The position numbers were made by a program, and so were the translations under genes. The notes below the pieces were generated by a model. That model did not search any database, was not told the DNA's origin, and saw only the letters and a program-made list of their open reading frames with translations. This document shows positions 26,467 to 34,698 of a DNA stretch of 64,000 nucleotides, piece by piece. The DNA is from Nocardia alni (GTDB lineage Bacteria > Actinomycetota > Actinomycetes > Mycobacteriales > Mycobacteriaceae): the NCBI RefSeq assembly GCF_019038435.1, contig NZ_JAGPOX010000002.1, forward strand, positions 62,001 to 126,000. Direction: 5' to 3'. Position 1 is the stretch's first letter. Every line of letters starts with the position of its first letter.

Positions 26467-27765
26467 TCATGCGACCGAGACGAGCAGCGAGCCCATGCCG
26501 TGCAGTACGAAACTGCGGTGGAACACGAGGTCGTCGTCCGATTGGGCCAGGGTGATATTCGGGCAGCGCTCGAGCAGAAGGCCCAGCGCCACCTTCGCCT
26601 CGAGCTTGGCGAGATTCATGCCCAGACACGCGTGTTCGCCTCGGCCGAAGGACAAATGGCGCGCGCGGGTCTGCTCGACATCCAACTCGTCCGGCTCGTT
26701 GTAGACCTCGGGATCGCGATTGGCCGACCCGGTGACCAGATAGATCAGGCTGTCCGCAGGGACCGTGGTTCCGCCGATCTCGACATCGGTGACCGCGACC
26801 CGCCAGATGCCCTGCACCGGTGATTCGAGCCGCAGCACCTCGTCGACGAAGTTCGCGATCGCGTCGGGGTCGTCCCGAAGCTGTTGTTGCAGTTCAGGTT
26901 CGGTGGCGAGCTTCCATACGCAGGAGGTCAGCAGGTTCGTGGTGGTCTCGTTGCCGGCGACGAGGAATTGCACCAGCATCTGCAGCAGTTCGGCCTCGCT
27001 CAACGGCTCCTCGCCGTCGAGGCGTGCGGCGAGCAGGTCGCTGAGCAGATCGTCGACGGGATTCTCCCGCCGCTTGTTCAGCTCTTCGGTGAAATAGTCG
27101 TAGAACTCGTCGACGCGATCGAACATCTCGATGATCGCGTCGTTGTCGTGATCGAGGGCGCCGACGCCGCGGGTGAACGCGTCGGACCAGCTCTTGAACA
27201 CGCTCAGCTTCGAGGTCGGGACGCCGAGCATCCGCGCGATGATCGTCATCGGAATGGGATGGGTGAACGCCGGGACGATATCCACCGGTCCGTCGCTCGG
27301 GAAGCCGCTGATGAGCCCGCTCGCGAGCTCCTCGACCGTCCCGTCGAGTTCGGCCACCCGCTTGGGTGTGAAACCGGCATTGACCAGGGAACGCTGCCGC
27401 TTGTGCAACGGCGGGTCGGCGAACAGCAGAATGCGCGATTTACTCAGTTCCATCCGCCGGGCCGCGGCCTTGCGCGTGCGTTCGGGCAGCCGGTCGTCCT
27501 CGACGATCTTCTGAGCCAGGCCGGACACCGAACTCGGCCCGCTCGCCAGTCGATTGGAGAACTTCTCGGTGTCTCGCAGGACCGCCAGGATGTCGTTGTG
27601 CCGAGTGACCACCCAGCCGCCGAGTCGTTCACTGTAGGCGACGGGCGCGGTGGTGCGCTGCGTCTCGTACGCGCCGTAGGGGCAGCGAACCACATCTTCC
27701 CGTAGTGCCAGCAGATCGTCGAATGTGGCCGCCGGGCAGGTCCCGGCCCGCGCTGTGTCGGTCAC
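26467..27765 (-). CDS. Cytochrome P450
   Basis: 432 residues. GTG at 27765 is chosen for the GGAGGAG 8-9 bp upstream; the open frame continues upstream without a plausible start. Conserved elements: I-helix VAGNETTTNLL (AGxxT), K-helix EVLRLESP (EXXR), and the haem loop FGRGEHACLGMNLAK with the ligand Cys. No membrane anchor, as usual for bacterial P450s. It shares a divergent promoter region with the lipocalin-like gene at 27856 and so probably belongs to the operator-controlled regulon. It would hydroxylate a hydrophobic substrate, using redox partners encoded elsewhere. Confidence 0.95.
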   Translation of the reverse strand: MTDTARAGTCPAATFDDLLALREDVVRCPYGAYETQRTTAPVAYSERLGGWVVTRHNDILAVLRDTEKFSNRLASGPSSVSGLAQKIVEDDRLPERTRKAAARRMELSKSRILLFADPPLHKRQRSLVNAGFTPKRVAELDGTVEELASGLISGFPSDGPVDIVPAFTHPIPMTIIARMLGVPTSKLSVFKSWSDAFTRGVGALDHDNDAIIEMFDRVDEFYDYFTEELNKRRENPVDDLLSDLLAARLDGEEPLSEAELLQMLVQFLVAGNETTTNLLTSCVWKLATEPELQQQLRDDPDAIANFVDEVLRLESPVQGIWRVAVTDVEIGGTTVPADSLIYLVTGSANRDPEVYNEPDELDVEQTRARHLSFGRGEHACLGMNLAKLEAKVALGLLLERCPNITLAQSDDDLVFHRSFVLHGMGSLLVSVA

Positions 27766-27792
27766 CGCGTCTCCTCCAAATAGGTGAGTAAT

Positions 27793-27816
27793 AAAACATC
27801 TATCTGTAGAGTAAAT
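27793..27816. promoter_or_regulatory. Operator-like inverted repeat, site 4 (degenerate)
   Basis: Left arm AAAACATC (27793-27800), spacer TATCTGTA, right arm GAGTAAAT (27809-27816). It lies between the divergent genes at 27765 and 27856. Only the right arm fits the consensus well, so support comes mostly from position and spacing. Confidence 0.4.
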
Positions 27817-27855
27817 CAGTGCCGCAGATGTGTCCATCAGCACAGGAGGAACGAC

Positions 27856-29025
27856 GTGCTCAGTCCCTACGATGAACTGCCGATTCATCAGACTTCTCAT
27901 CCGCTGTCGGTGGTCGCCGACACCAGTACCGGCTTCGACGACGGCTACTACTTCGGGGCATTCTCGGCGGTAGAACGAGCTTTCTGCTTCCAAGGGCTGC
28001 GAATATCGCCGAACACCGACCTGATCGGCGGGTATGTGGGGTTGCAACGTGACGGCCGCCAGCGCACCGTCAGGTTCAGCCGGACCTGGCGCGAGAACTG
28101 TGCCACCGAGGTCGGGCCCTACCGGATCAGCGTGATCGAGCCGTACCGGCATATCCGGCTGGAGTTGTCGGCCAACGAATCGGGTCTGACCTGCGAACTC
28201 GACTGGTACGGCAGTGCGCCCGCCTACCTCGAAGCGCATCATCTCGCGACCAATCGCGGCCGCCCGACCACCGATCAGTCCCGATACTCCCAGCCGGGAA
28301 CCGTCGAGGGTTGGATCGAACTGGACGGCGATCGAATCGAGGTGGGTCCACCGCACTGGTATGGCAGCCGTGATCACTCGTGGGGCGTCTACTTCGAGCG
28401 TCCCCCGCTGGCGGCGGATCCCAGGCTGCTGCCGCCGCGCGCGCCCGAGGGGGTCGGGCGGGCCATGCGGTTCTGGACTCTGTTCGGCTCGGGCGATCTC
28501 TCGGGTTTCTACGCCATCCATACCGACGCCCAGGGACGACAGGTCCCGATGAACGACACCTTCGGCACGCCGTTCGAGGGCCGATTGACGATCGGCTGGG
28601 ACAAGCAGACCTACGAGCTGGTGGCCGGTCGGTGCGAGATCGAACTGGTCGAGGGGACGCGGCTGCTGCGGTCCGGCCGCGTGGTGCTCACGGATTCGGC
28701 GGGCGGCGAGTGGATTCAGGAAGTGGAACCCGCGTGTTTACCCTGGGTGACCTCGACGATCGGGTACCAGGCCGGGTCGTGGCGCGACGGCGGGTCCATG
28801 CGGACCTATCACGGGCCCGGGGTGAGTGTGGAATGGGATGACATCGACGTCAGCCGCCAGCCCTTCGACCACACCCAGCATGACGGGACCGTGCAGCGCG
28901 ACCTGATCGGCAAGGAGTATCTGGTGCGAACGCGCACGATCGCGCCGGACGGGCGAGAATGGACTGGAGCCGGGCAGACCGAGCTGTTCCTCGATGGTCC
29001 GTACGCTCCGCTGGGCCTGACATAG
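27856..29025 (+). CDS. Lipocalin-like two-domain hypothetical protein (paralogue of 16869-18002)
   Basis: 389 residues, GTG at 27856 after AGGAGGAACG. Beta-rich, with no signal peptide or membrane helix. The central motif PHWYGSRDHSWGVYFERP parallels ERWWAERDHSWGTRP of the paralogue, and both have early FSRTWREN/LSRTLL and later VEWDDIDVS/LTDRDTF segments at similar distances. The repeated halves suggest a tandem beta-barrel. The function is unknown. Two copies in separate operons carrying the same operator suggest that it handles a lipophilic pathway intermediate. Confidence 0.68.
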   Translation: MLSPYDELPIHQTSHPLSVVADTSTGFDDGYYFGAFSAVERAFCFQGLRISPNTDLIGGYVGLQRDGRQRTVRFSRTWRENCATEVGPYRISVIEPYRHIRLELSANESGLTCELDWYGSAPAYLEAHHLATNRGRPTTDQSRYSQPGTVEGWIELDGDRIEVGPPHWYGSRDHSWGVYFERPPLAADPRLLPPRAPEGVGRAMRFWTLFGSGDLSGFYAIHTDAQGRQVPMNDTFGTPFEGRLTIGWDKQTYELVAGRCEIELVEGTRLLRSGRVVLTDSAGGEWIQEVEPACLPWVTSTIGYQAGSWRDGGSMRTYHGPGVSVEWDDIDVSRQPFDHTQHDGTVQRDLIGKEYLVRTRTIAPDGREWTGAGQTELFLDGPYAPLGLT

Positions 29026-29039
29026 ACAATCCGGATCTA

Positions 29040-29064
29040 CCGCGGCCCCGGGGCCGGGCTGCGG
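29040..29064 (+). terminator. Possible hairpin terminator
   Basis: CCGCGGCCC (29040-29048) pairs with GGGCTGCGG (29056-29064) with one G-U pair, 14 bp after the stop at 29025. The rest of the gap to 29258 (about 190 bp) shows no gene or clear promoter motif. Confidence 0.4.
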
Positions 29065-29257
29065 TGTGGCGTCTCTATCACACTGCAGCCCGATTCCATG
29101 CCATACCAAGGTATTACATCGAACGAGAGCCCGGCCGATAGCTTCGAATCGTCACTTCCGAACCGACGCACCGAGCAGTTCCCGCTGAATCACGGTCTCC
29201 GGTCGGCATTCAGGACGGGTGGAGGTGGCATCTCCGACCCAGCTCTCAGGAAGATTC

Positions 29258-30328
29258 ATGACGACACCGGCCTTGGTCCCAGAGTTACTCCCACGATCAT
29301 CGCGGCGCGGCGGCTCGGATGGTGATTACGCCCGTCTGTTGCGCCGGGTTACCGAGGCGGGGCTGATGAACCGGCGTCCTGTCTACTACGCGGTGCGGCT
29401 CAGCCTCGTCGGGATCGCGTTCGCGGCCGGTTGGGCGGCGTTCGTCTTCGTCGGTGACTCGTGGTGGACGCTCATGGTCGCGGCGTTCATGGCCGTGACG
29501 TTCGCTCAGGTCGCCCTGGTCATGCATGATGTCGCGCACCGCCAAGTCTGGCGGCTACGGCGGCCGACGGAGGTCGTGGGCCGACTCGTCGGCAATGCCG
29601 GCATAGGTCTGGCGTACGGCTGGTGGCAGGACAAGCACACCCGGCATCACGCCAACCCGAACCATGAGGAACTCGATCCCGATGTCGCGCCCGACATTCT
29701 CCTCTGGTCACAGCGGCAGGCGCGGGCCAGCCGTGGCCCGGCTCGTCTCATCGGGAGGGCGCAGGCATTCCTGTTCTTCCCTTTGCTGATGCTGGAGGGC
29801 CTGAACCTGCACGTGGCCGGTGCCCGTGCGCTCAGGAGCCGATCGGTCAAACACCGCGGAGTGGAAGGCACGCTGTTGTTCGGCCACTTCACCGCTTATC
29901 TGGCAGCGCTGTTCGTGGTTCTGCCCGCCGACAAGGCCTTCGTGTTCCTCGCTGTCCACCAAGCGCTGTTCGGCCTGTACATGGGCTGCGTCTTCGCCCC
30001 GAACCACAAGGGCATGCCGACTCTGACCGGCGACGACCGCCCCGACTACCTACGCCGACAGGTGCTGACCTCCCGCAACGTGCGGGGTGGCGGGTTGACC
30101 GACATCGCCCTCGGCGGGCTCAACTACCAGATCGAGCACCACTTGTTCCCCAACATGCCGACCCCGAATCTGCCTCGCGCCCAGGTGATTGTGCGCGACT
30201 ACTGTTCGGAAATCGGCGTGCCGTACCACGAGACCGGGCTGATCTCCTCTTACCGCGAAGCGCTGAAGCATCTGCACCACGTCGGCGCGCCTCTGCGGAC
30301 CACCCACCGACACCAGGATGCCCGATAA
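29258..30328 (+). CDS. Membrane fatty-acid desaturase
   Basis: 356 residues. ATG at 29258 is preceded by CAGGAAG. Three His boxes of the membrane di-iron desaturases are present: HDVAHRQ (HxxxH), HTRHHANPN (HxxHH) and YQIEHHLFPNMP (QxxHH). Two hydrophobic pairs surround them (VYYAVRLSLVGIAFAAGWAAFVFV and TLMVAAFMAVTFAQVALVM; later LLFGHFTAYLAALFVVLP). The QxxHH third box is typical of front-end/acyl-lipid desaturases and of linoleoyl-CoA-desaturase-like bacterial proteins. It introduces a double bond into a lipid-bound or CoA-bound acyl chain. No operator motif was seen directly upstream. Confidence 0.92.
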   Translation: MTTPALVPELLPRSSRRGGSDGDYARLLRRVTEAGLMNRRPVYYAVRLSLVGIAFAAGWAAFVFVGDSWWTLMVAAFMAVTFAQVALVMHDVAHRQVWRLRRPTEVVGRLVGNAGIGLAYGWWQDKHTRHHANPNHEELDPDVAPDILLWSQRQARASRGPARLIGRAQAFLFFPLLMLEGLNLHVAGARALRSRSVKHRGVEGTLLFGHFTAYLAALFVVLPADKAFVFLAVHQALFGLYMGCVFAPNHKGMPTLTGDDRPDYLRRQVLTSRNVRGGGLTDIALGGLNYQIEHHLFPNMPTPNLPRAQVIVRDYCSEIGVPYHETGLISSYREALKHLHHVGAPLRTTHRHQDAR

Positions 30329-30347
30329 CCCGTGCCGCCACAGCCGG

Positions 30348-31304
30348 TCACAGGTCGAGCACCAGGCAGGAACCCTTGCATCGGCTGACGCAGATCATCA
30401 TCATGTCGCCCTGTTCCTGCTCCTGTTCGGTCAGGTAGTCGTCGCGGTGGTCGGGCTCACCGTCGAGAACGCGGGTTTCGCACTCACCGCAATAGCCCTC
30501 CTCGCAGGACGAGGGATGGTTGGGCAGCACCTTGTGGACCTCTTCGAGGATGGTGGTTCCCTCGGGGACGGTGAACGTCACCCCTGTTCGCCGCAGCTCC
30601 ACCTCGAAGGAGTCGCCGCCGGTATCCACCGGTCCGCTCGCGGTGAACCGCTCGAAATGCAGTCCGCCCAAGTGGGGGTGTTTCCGGAATTCCGCGGTGA
30701 CGGCATCGATCATCGCGGTAGGTCCGCAGGTGTAGACCGCGGTGCCGGTGGGTGCGGCGGCCAGGATGCTCGGCAGATCCGGGTATCCGCGATCGGCTTC
30801 GATCCATGTCTCGACCTGCGGGCTCAACGACTCCAGGGTGTCGCGATAGGCCATGGACGTCGCCGTGCGCCCGCCGTACACCAGCCGCCACTGGGCGCCG
30901 CGTCGTCGAGCCTCGCCGATCATCGGAATCAGCGGAGTGATCCCGATGCCGCCGCCGATGAACAGATAGGAGTCCGCGGGTACGAGAGGGAAGTGGTTCT
31001 TCGGTAGATTGATACCGAATTCCGCTCCGACACAGGCAATCTCGTGCAATTCTCGGGAACCGCCCCGGCCGCCTTCCTCGCGCAGCACCGCGACGGTGTA
31101 GGACGTGCGGTTCGTGGGAACCCCGCACAGCGAGTACTGCCGGGACAGGCCCGAGGGGAGTTCGAGTTCGATATGCGCACCGGGCTCCCAAGGCGGAAGT
31201 TCGTGCCCCTGCGCATGTGTGAAGGTCAACTCGAGGACGTCGTCGGCGACCGGACGCACGCTGGTGGTGTGCACGGTCAGTCGTTCGGTGGTGGTGGTGA
31301 TCAT
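30348..31304 (-). CDS. Oxygenase reductase (phthalate-dioxygenase-reductase type)
   Basis: 318 residues, ATG at 31304 after GAAGGA; the frame extends upstream but without support. The domains are flavin (RQYSLCGVPTN), NAD (LFIGGGIGITPLIPMIGEA, VYTCGPTAMIDAV) and a C-terminal plant-type [2Fe-2S] ferredoxin with Cys in SSCEEGYCGECETRV and the last ligand in ICVSRC. This single-chain order is the class IA reductase used by Rieske oxygenases. It is the natural electron donor for the oxygenase at 2934. It is last in the leftward unit 33171-30348. Confidence 0.93.
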   Translation of the reverse strand: MITTTTERLTVHTTSVRPVADDVLELTFTHAQGHELPPWEPGAHIELELPSGLSRQYSLCGVPTNRTSYTVAVLREEGGRGGSRELHEIACVGAEFGINLPKNHFPLVPADSYLFIGGGIGITPLIPMIGEARRRGAQWRLVYGGRTATSMAYRDTLESLSPQVETWIEADRGYPDLPSILAAAPTGTAVYTCGPTAMIDAVTAEFRKHPHLGGLHFERFTASGPVDTGGDSFEVELRRTGVTFTVPEGTTILEEVHKVLPNHPSSCEEGYCGECETRVLDGEPDHRDDYLTEQEQEQGDMMMICVSRCKGSCLVLDL

Positions 31305-31330
31305 CGGATCGGTCCTTCGGGTCGGCGCCG

Positions 31331-32239
31331 TCAGCTCTCGCGGTGTCCCCGAACGGCGTTCAGCACGGGTTCGAGATCGTTGAGAACACCCAGCCACGTT
31401 GTCGCGGAGTCGATTTCGGAGCAGAAATTGGTCTCGACGATGATGCCGTCGAGACCGGCGGCCACACACTCCTCGGCCCGGATCGTCATTTCGCCGACGG
31501 AGAGTCGTTTGCCCGCCGTCGACTGTTGTGCCATCCGATAGATGGCGTCGACGGGCGCCTTCTCGGGCGACCGGTGAGCGTTGATGCCGGCGAGGGCGGT
31601 GACCACCGCATCGATCGGGATGGAGCCCGGATTCCAGAGGTCGAAGTCCCGTGCGGTGCGAGCCAGGCCCGGTTCCGAGTACATGCCCGACATCAGCCGG
31701 GGCATTCTCGTCGGTTTGGGCTGCATGATCGCGGGGCCGATGTCGAAGAACGCCCCGTGATATTCCACGGGGTCTTCGCCCCAGCACGCACGCAGGGCCG
31801 GAACGAAGTCGTCCATGCGTTTGCCGCGCGTTGTGGGATCGACGCCGACCGCGCGATGCTCCTCCTCGGACCAGCCCACGCTCAGGCCGACGACCGAAAG
31901 GCGGCCGCCGCTGAGCTGATCGACGGTGGCGAGCCGATTCGCCAGCTGGGCCGGCCAATGATTACCGCCGACCAGGATGCTGGTGCCGAGTTCCATGCGA
32001 TCGGTCCAGGTGGCCACCGCGCCGAGCAGTTCGGTCGGCGCCCACACCGATCGATACGCATCCGGTTGGGTGGTGGCGCTACCGCCGTAGACGCCGGCCT
32101 GCCGAAGCGCGTACATGAAGTGGTCCTGCACCCAGAGCGTGTCGAAGCCCATCTCGTCGGCTTGCTGCACGAAGTCACGAAGCAGTGTCGCCGAGACGAT
32201 CGGCCCGAGCTGGGGGAGGCTCAATCCGATACTGGTCAC
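31331..32239 (-). CDS. LLM-class flavin-dependent oxidoreductase
   Basis: 302 residues. GTG at 32239 overlaps the upstream stop (GTGA) and follows GGAGG; a longer open frame exists upstream but lies in the previous gene. The bacterial-luciferase-like TIM barrel is recognisable: IGLSLPQLGPIVSATLLRDFVQQADEMGFDTLWVQDHFM, ELGTSILVGGNHWPAQLANRLATVDQLSGGRLSVVGLSVGWSEEEHRAVG. Actinobacterial members often use F420 or FMN. It probably oxidises or reduces a pathway intermediate. Confidence 0.88.
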   Translation of the reverse strand: MTSIGLSLPQLGPIVSATLLRDFVQQADEMGFDTLWVQDHFMYALRQAGVYGGSATTQPDAYRSVWAPTELLGAVATWTDRMELGTSILVGGNHWPAQLANRLATVDQLSGGRLSVVGLSVGWSEEEHRAVGVDPTTRGKRMDDFVPALRACWGEDPVEYHGAFFDIGPAIMQPKPTRMPRLMSGMYSEPGLARTARDFDLWNPGSIPIDAVVTALAGINAHRSPEKAPVDAIYRMAQQSTAGKRLSVGEMTIRAEECVAAGLDGIIVETNFCSEIDSATTWLGVLNDLEPVLNAVRGHRES

Positions 32240-32706
32240 TTGTCCGCTGCCTCCTCGCGTTTGGGCAGTACATTGCGCTGGATGCGGGTGAGTCGACTGC
32301 GGCAGATGCGCCACTTTCCGTCATCGCACTTGCGATACGTCTCGGTGTAGTGGCCCCAGCCCTCGTGTGACACGTAACCGCTGTCCGCGGGCGATTCCAC
32401 GCGGTCGTACATCGGCCAGATCGCCGTCGCGGAGGTGTCGTCGACCACGTCTATCTCGGGAATGTGGCCGTGGTGCACCGAGTATCCCGATCGGAAGTGT
32501 CGTGCGACGCTGGCGAGGAATTCGGTCTTGCCTTTGGGATCCGAGGTCGATTCGGCGAAGTCGACCACGAGATCCTCGGTGAACAGGTCTGCGAACTCCT
32601 CCCACAGGCGCAGATCCACGCACCGGAAATACCGGGCCTTCAACTGTCTGATGTCCTCGATGGCGATGAGCCGGCGGACGGACCGCTCCAGATCGTTCTC
32701 GCTCAC
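32236..32706 (-). CDS. SnoaL-like (NTF2-fold) dehydratase/isomerase-like protein
   Basis: 156 residues, GTG at 32706. NTF2-fold pattern: IEDIRQLKARYFRCVDLRLWEEFADLFTEDLVVDFAES, then VHHGHIPEIDVVDDTSATAIWPMYDRV and WGHYTETYRKCDDGKWRICRSRLTRI. The His in HHGH and the RYFRCVD opening are like scytalone-dehydratase/BaiE-type SnoaL proteins. A dehydration or isomerisation role is plausible. It overlaps the LLM gene by 4 bp, and a related NTF2-fold gene lies directly upstream. Confidence 0.75.
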   Translation of the reverse strand: MSENDLERSVRRLIAIEDIRQLKARYFRCVDLRLWEEFADLFTEDLVVDFAESTSDPKGKTEFLASVARHFRSGYSVHHGHIPEIDVVDDTSATAIWPMYDRVESPADSGYVSHEGWGHYTETYRKCDDGKWRICRSRLTRIQRNVLPKREEAADK

Positions 32707-32739
32707 GATGTACCTGCCAATCGTCGCTGTCGCCGATGC

Positions 32740-33171
32740 TCAGTGCTGGTGCCGGGGGAATCGCTGTTTGATGGGCGAGTCGGCGTTGTAGTCGGCGTAA
32801 CGGGCGATCTTCCCGTCTTCGATGTGGAAGGTGCCCATGATCGGGATCTCGATCAACACGCTGCCGTCCGCGGCGTGGACGCGGTCCACCCGCTCGGTCA
32901 ATACGACGTTGTCCCGTGAGGCCAAGCTTCGTAGCTCGGCGGTGCAGTACTCCATATCGAGGGTGTCGTGCAGGGTGGTGAGGAACCGCATCGCCGCGGC
33001 CTTCCCCTTCGTCGCCGGCGAACCTGTGTTCTCCCAGGAGATTTCGTCGGTCATCCACCGGTCGTAGCAGTCCCGCATGTGCGGCCACGCGCCGGGGCCC
33101 CAGTCGTCCAGGAAGCCGACAACGGCCTTCTCCGCGCTGGTCCGCGGTTCCGCGCCCGGGTGGATGTCCAT
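32740..33171 (-). CDS. Limonene-1,2-epoxide hydrolase-like protein
   Basis: 143 residues, ATG at 33171 after GAGGGAG. LEH family pattern: AVVGFLDDWGPGAWPHMRDCYDRWMTDEISWENTG, VLTERVDRVH with the Arg and Asp of the triad, and FHIEDGKIARYADYNADSP with the last Asp. It is the second LEH-like protein in the window (the other is 5573-5968) and the first gene of the leftward unit ending with the oxygenase reductase. It might open an epoxide made by the P450 or another oxygenase. Confidence 0.77.
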   Translation of the reverse strand: MDIHPGAEPRTSAEKAVVGFLDDWGPGAWPHMRDCYDRWMTDEISWENTGSPATKGKAAAMRFLTTLHDTLDMEYCTAELRSLASRDNVVLTERVDRVHAADGSVLIEIPIMGTFHIEDGKIARYADYNADSPIKQRFPRHQH

Positions 33172-33207
33172 CGTATCGATCTCCCTCGCGTATGTTGCTT
33201 GTCACAT

Positions 33208-33231
33208 AAATACTCGCATGACAAACTATCT
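33208..33231. promoter_or_regulatory. Operator-like inverted repeat, site 5 (one strong arm)
   Basis: Left arm AAATACTC (33208-33215) is identical to the site-2 left arm; spacer GCATGACA; right arm AACTATCT (33224-33231). It lies between divergent genes starting at 33171 and 33273. Confidence 0.5.
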
Positions 33232-33272
33232 AGCGTCAATGTAATCGACGCGGCGTCGAGCAAGGGAGTCCC

Positions 33273-34631
33273 ATGGGTCCGAGTTCAGTGATAGTGGTCG
33301 GCGGTGGCATGTCGGGTCTGCTGGCCGCCGCGGCCGCCAGTCCGTACGTGCAGCGTGTGGTGATCGTCGAGAAGGACGAGTTCCCCGCCCAGCCGGGTCC
33401 GCGTCGGGGAGTGCCACAGGGGCGGCAGGTGCACGCGCTGCTCGGGGCCGGGCAGGATGCGATGGCGAAACTCTTGCCGGGAATCGTGGACGACTTCGAG
33501 GCGGCGGGCGCGCGGATGGTCGATTCCCCGGCCGACCTGGCTGTATTCGGACGGCAGGGCTGGGCAGGCCGGGTGCGCAGCGGCACCCGTACGGTGATGA
33601 TGCGTCGCCCGCAACTCGAGCACGTGGTGCGCTCCCGGGTTCTGGCGCTGTCCACCGTGGAGTCGATGACATCGTCGGTGAGCGGATTGACTGCCACCAC
33701 CGACGGTTCACGTATCACCGGTGTCCGTCTCGTGGACGGTTCCGTGCTCGAAGCGGATCTGGTCATCGATGCGACCGGGCGCGTGTCGCGATCTCCGGAG
33801 TGGCTTCGTCTGCTGGGGTACGCGGAGCCGGAAGAGAAGGAGATGCGCTCTCACATCGGTTATGCGACAGTGGAAGTGCGGCTTCCGAACGGTGTGCTCG
33901 ACGGTGATGTCGCCGGAGTGCTGGCTCATCCGAACCCGGACAACTGCCGAGGCGCCGCAGTGGTACCCGCCGACAACGGTATGTATCTCATCGCGGGTCT
34001 GGGCATGATGAATCAAGATCCGCCGAAGGATCTGGACGGTTTTCTGGCTCATCTGGATTCGGCGCCGAGCCCGATCATCGGGGAGATCGCTCGCAAGGCA
34101 GAGTTCCTCGGTCCTGTTGTGCCGTACCGGATTCGAGGCAGTCGCCGACGGATGTGGGAAGAACTCGACAGCAGGCCGGAGGGTTACCTCGTCGTCGGTG
34201 ACGCGGTCATGGCCTTCAACCCGCTGTACGGGCAGGGGATGTCGGTGGCCGCCTGCGAGGCGGTGTGTCTTGCGGAGACGTTGGCCGAGGATCCGGATCG
34301 TGACGGCCTCGGCCGCCGCGCGCAATCCGCGATGAAGGAGGTGATCGACACCGTTTTCGCGATGGCGGTGTCGACGGACGGCGCCTATCCCGGCGCCGAA
34401 CTCATCGGCGTCGAGCCGCCCGCGGCTGCCGACATCGCGGCCGGGGCAGTGCTTTCACAGGTCGCGACCGAGGATGCGGAGGTTGCCCTGGCGGCGAAGC
34501 GGTACGCACACAATTTCGATCGCGATGCGCTCCGGACGCCCGGTATCGCCGCCAAGATCGCCGCCTGGCGCGAGCAGGGCCGCACGGTCCTCAACAACGA
34601 TCCGACGGTTATTCCCGGCCTCATCGACTGA
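33273..34631 (+). CDS. FAD-dependent oxidoreductase (monooxygenase/GGR-like)
   Basis: 452 residues, ATG at 33273 after AAGGGAG. N-terminal dinucleotide-binding VIVVGGGMSGLLAAAAAS..VVIVEKDEF, then VPQGRQVHALL, DLVIDATGR, and the FAD-ribityl motif VVGDAVMAFNPLYGQGMSVAACEA. This pattern is shared by flavin halogenase-, geranylgeranyl-reductase- and hydroxylase-like proteins. The truncated gene at the right end of the window (63011-64000) is of the same type. The divergent promoter carries operator site 5, so it belongs to the catabolic regulon. It may epoxidise, hydroxylate or reduce its substrate. Confidence 0.85.
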   Translation: MGPSSVIVVGGGMSGLLAAAAASPYVQRVVIVEKDEFPAQPGPRRGVPQGRQVHALLGAGQDAMAKLLPGIVDDFEAAGARMVDSPADLAVFGRQGWAGRVRSGTRTVMMRRPQLEHVVRSRVLALSTVESMTSSVSGLTATTDGSRITGVRLVDGSVLEADLVIDATGRVSRSPEWLRLLGYAEPEEKEMRSHIGYATVEVRLPNGVLDGDVAGVLAHPNPDNCRGAAVVPADNGMYLIAGLGMMNQDPPKDLDGFLAHLDSAPSPIIGEIARKAEFLGPVVPYRIRGSRRRMWEELDSRPEGYLVVGDAVMAFNPLYGQGMSVAACEAVCLAETLAEDPDRDGLGRRAQSAMKEVIDTVFAMAVSTDGAYPGAELIGVEPPAAADIAAGAVLSQVATEDAEVALAAKRYAHNFDRDALRTPGIAAKIAAWREQGRTVLNNDPTVIPGLID

Positions 34632-34698
34632 TCTCCCGCTCAACCGTGTGAGGCCCGGCTCGTCCTGGCCGGGGTAGTGGTGTAACAGAGAATGCCGT

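Noticed and set aside
27766..28521. N-terminal extension of the P450 at 26467
   Set aside because: The frame stays open upstream but is antisense to the 27856 gene; GTG at 27765 has a strong ribosome site and gives a normal P450 length.
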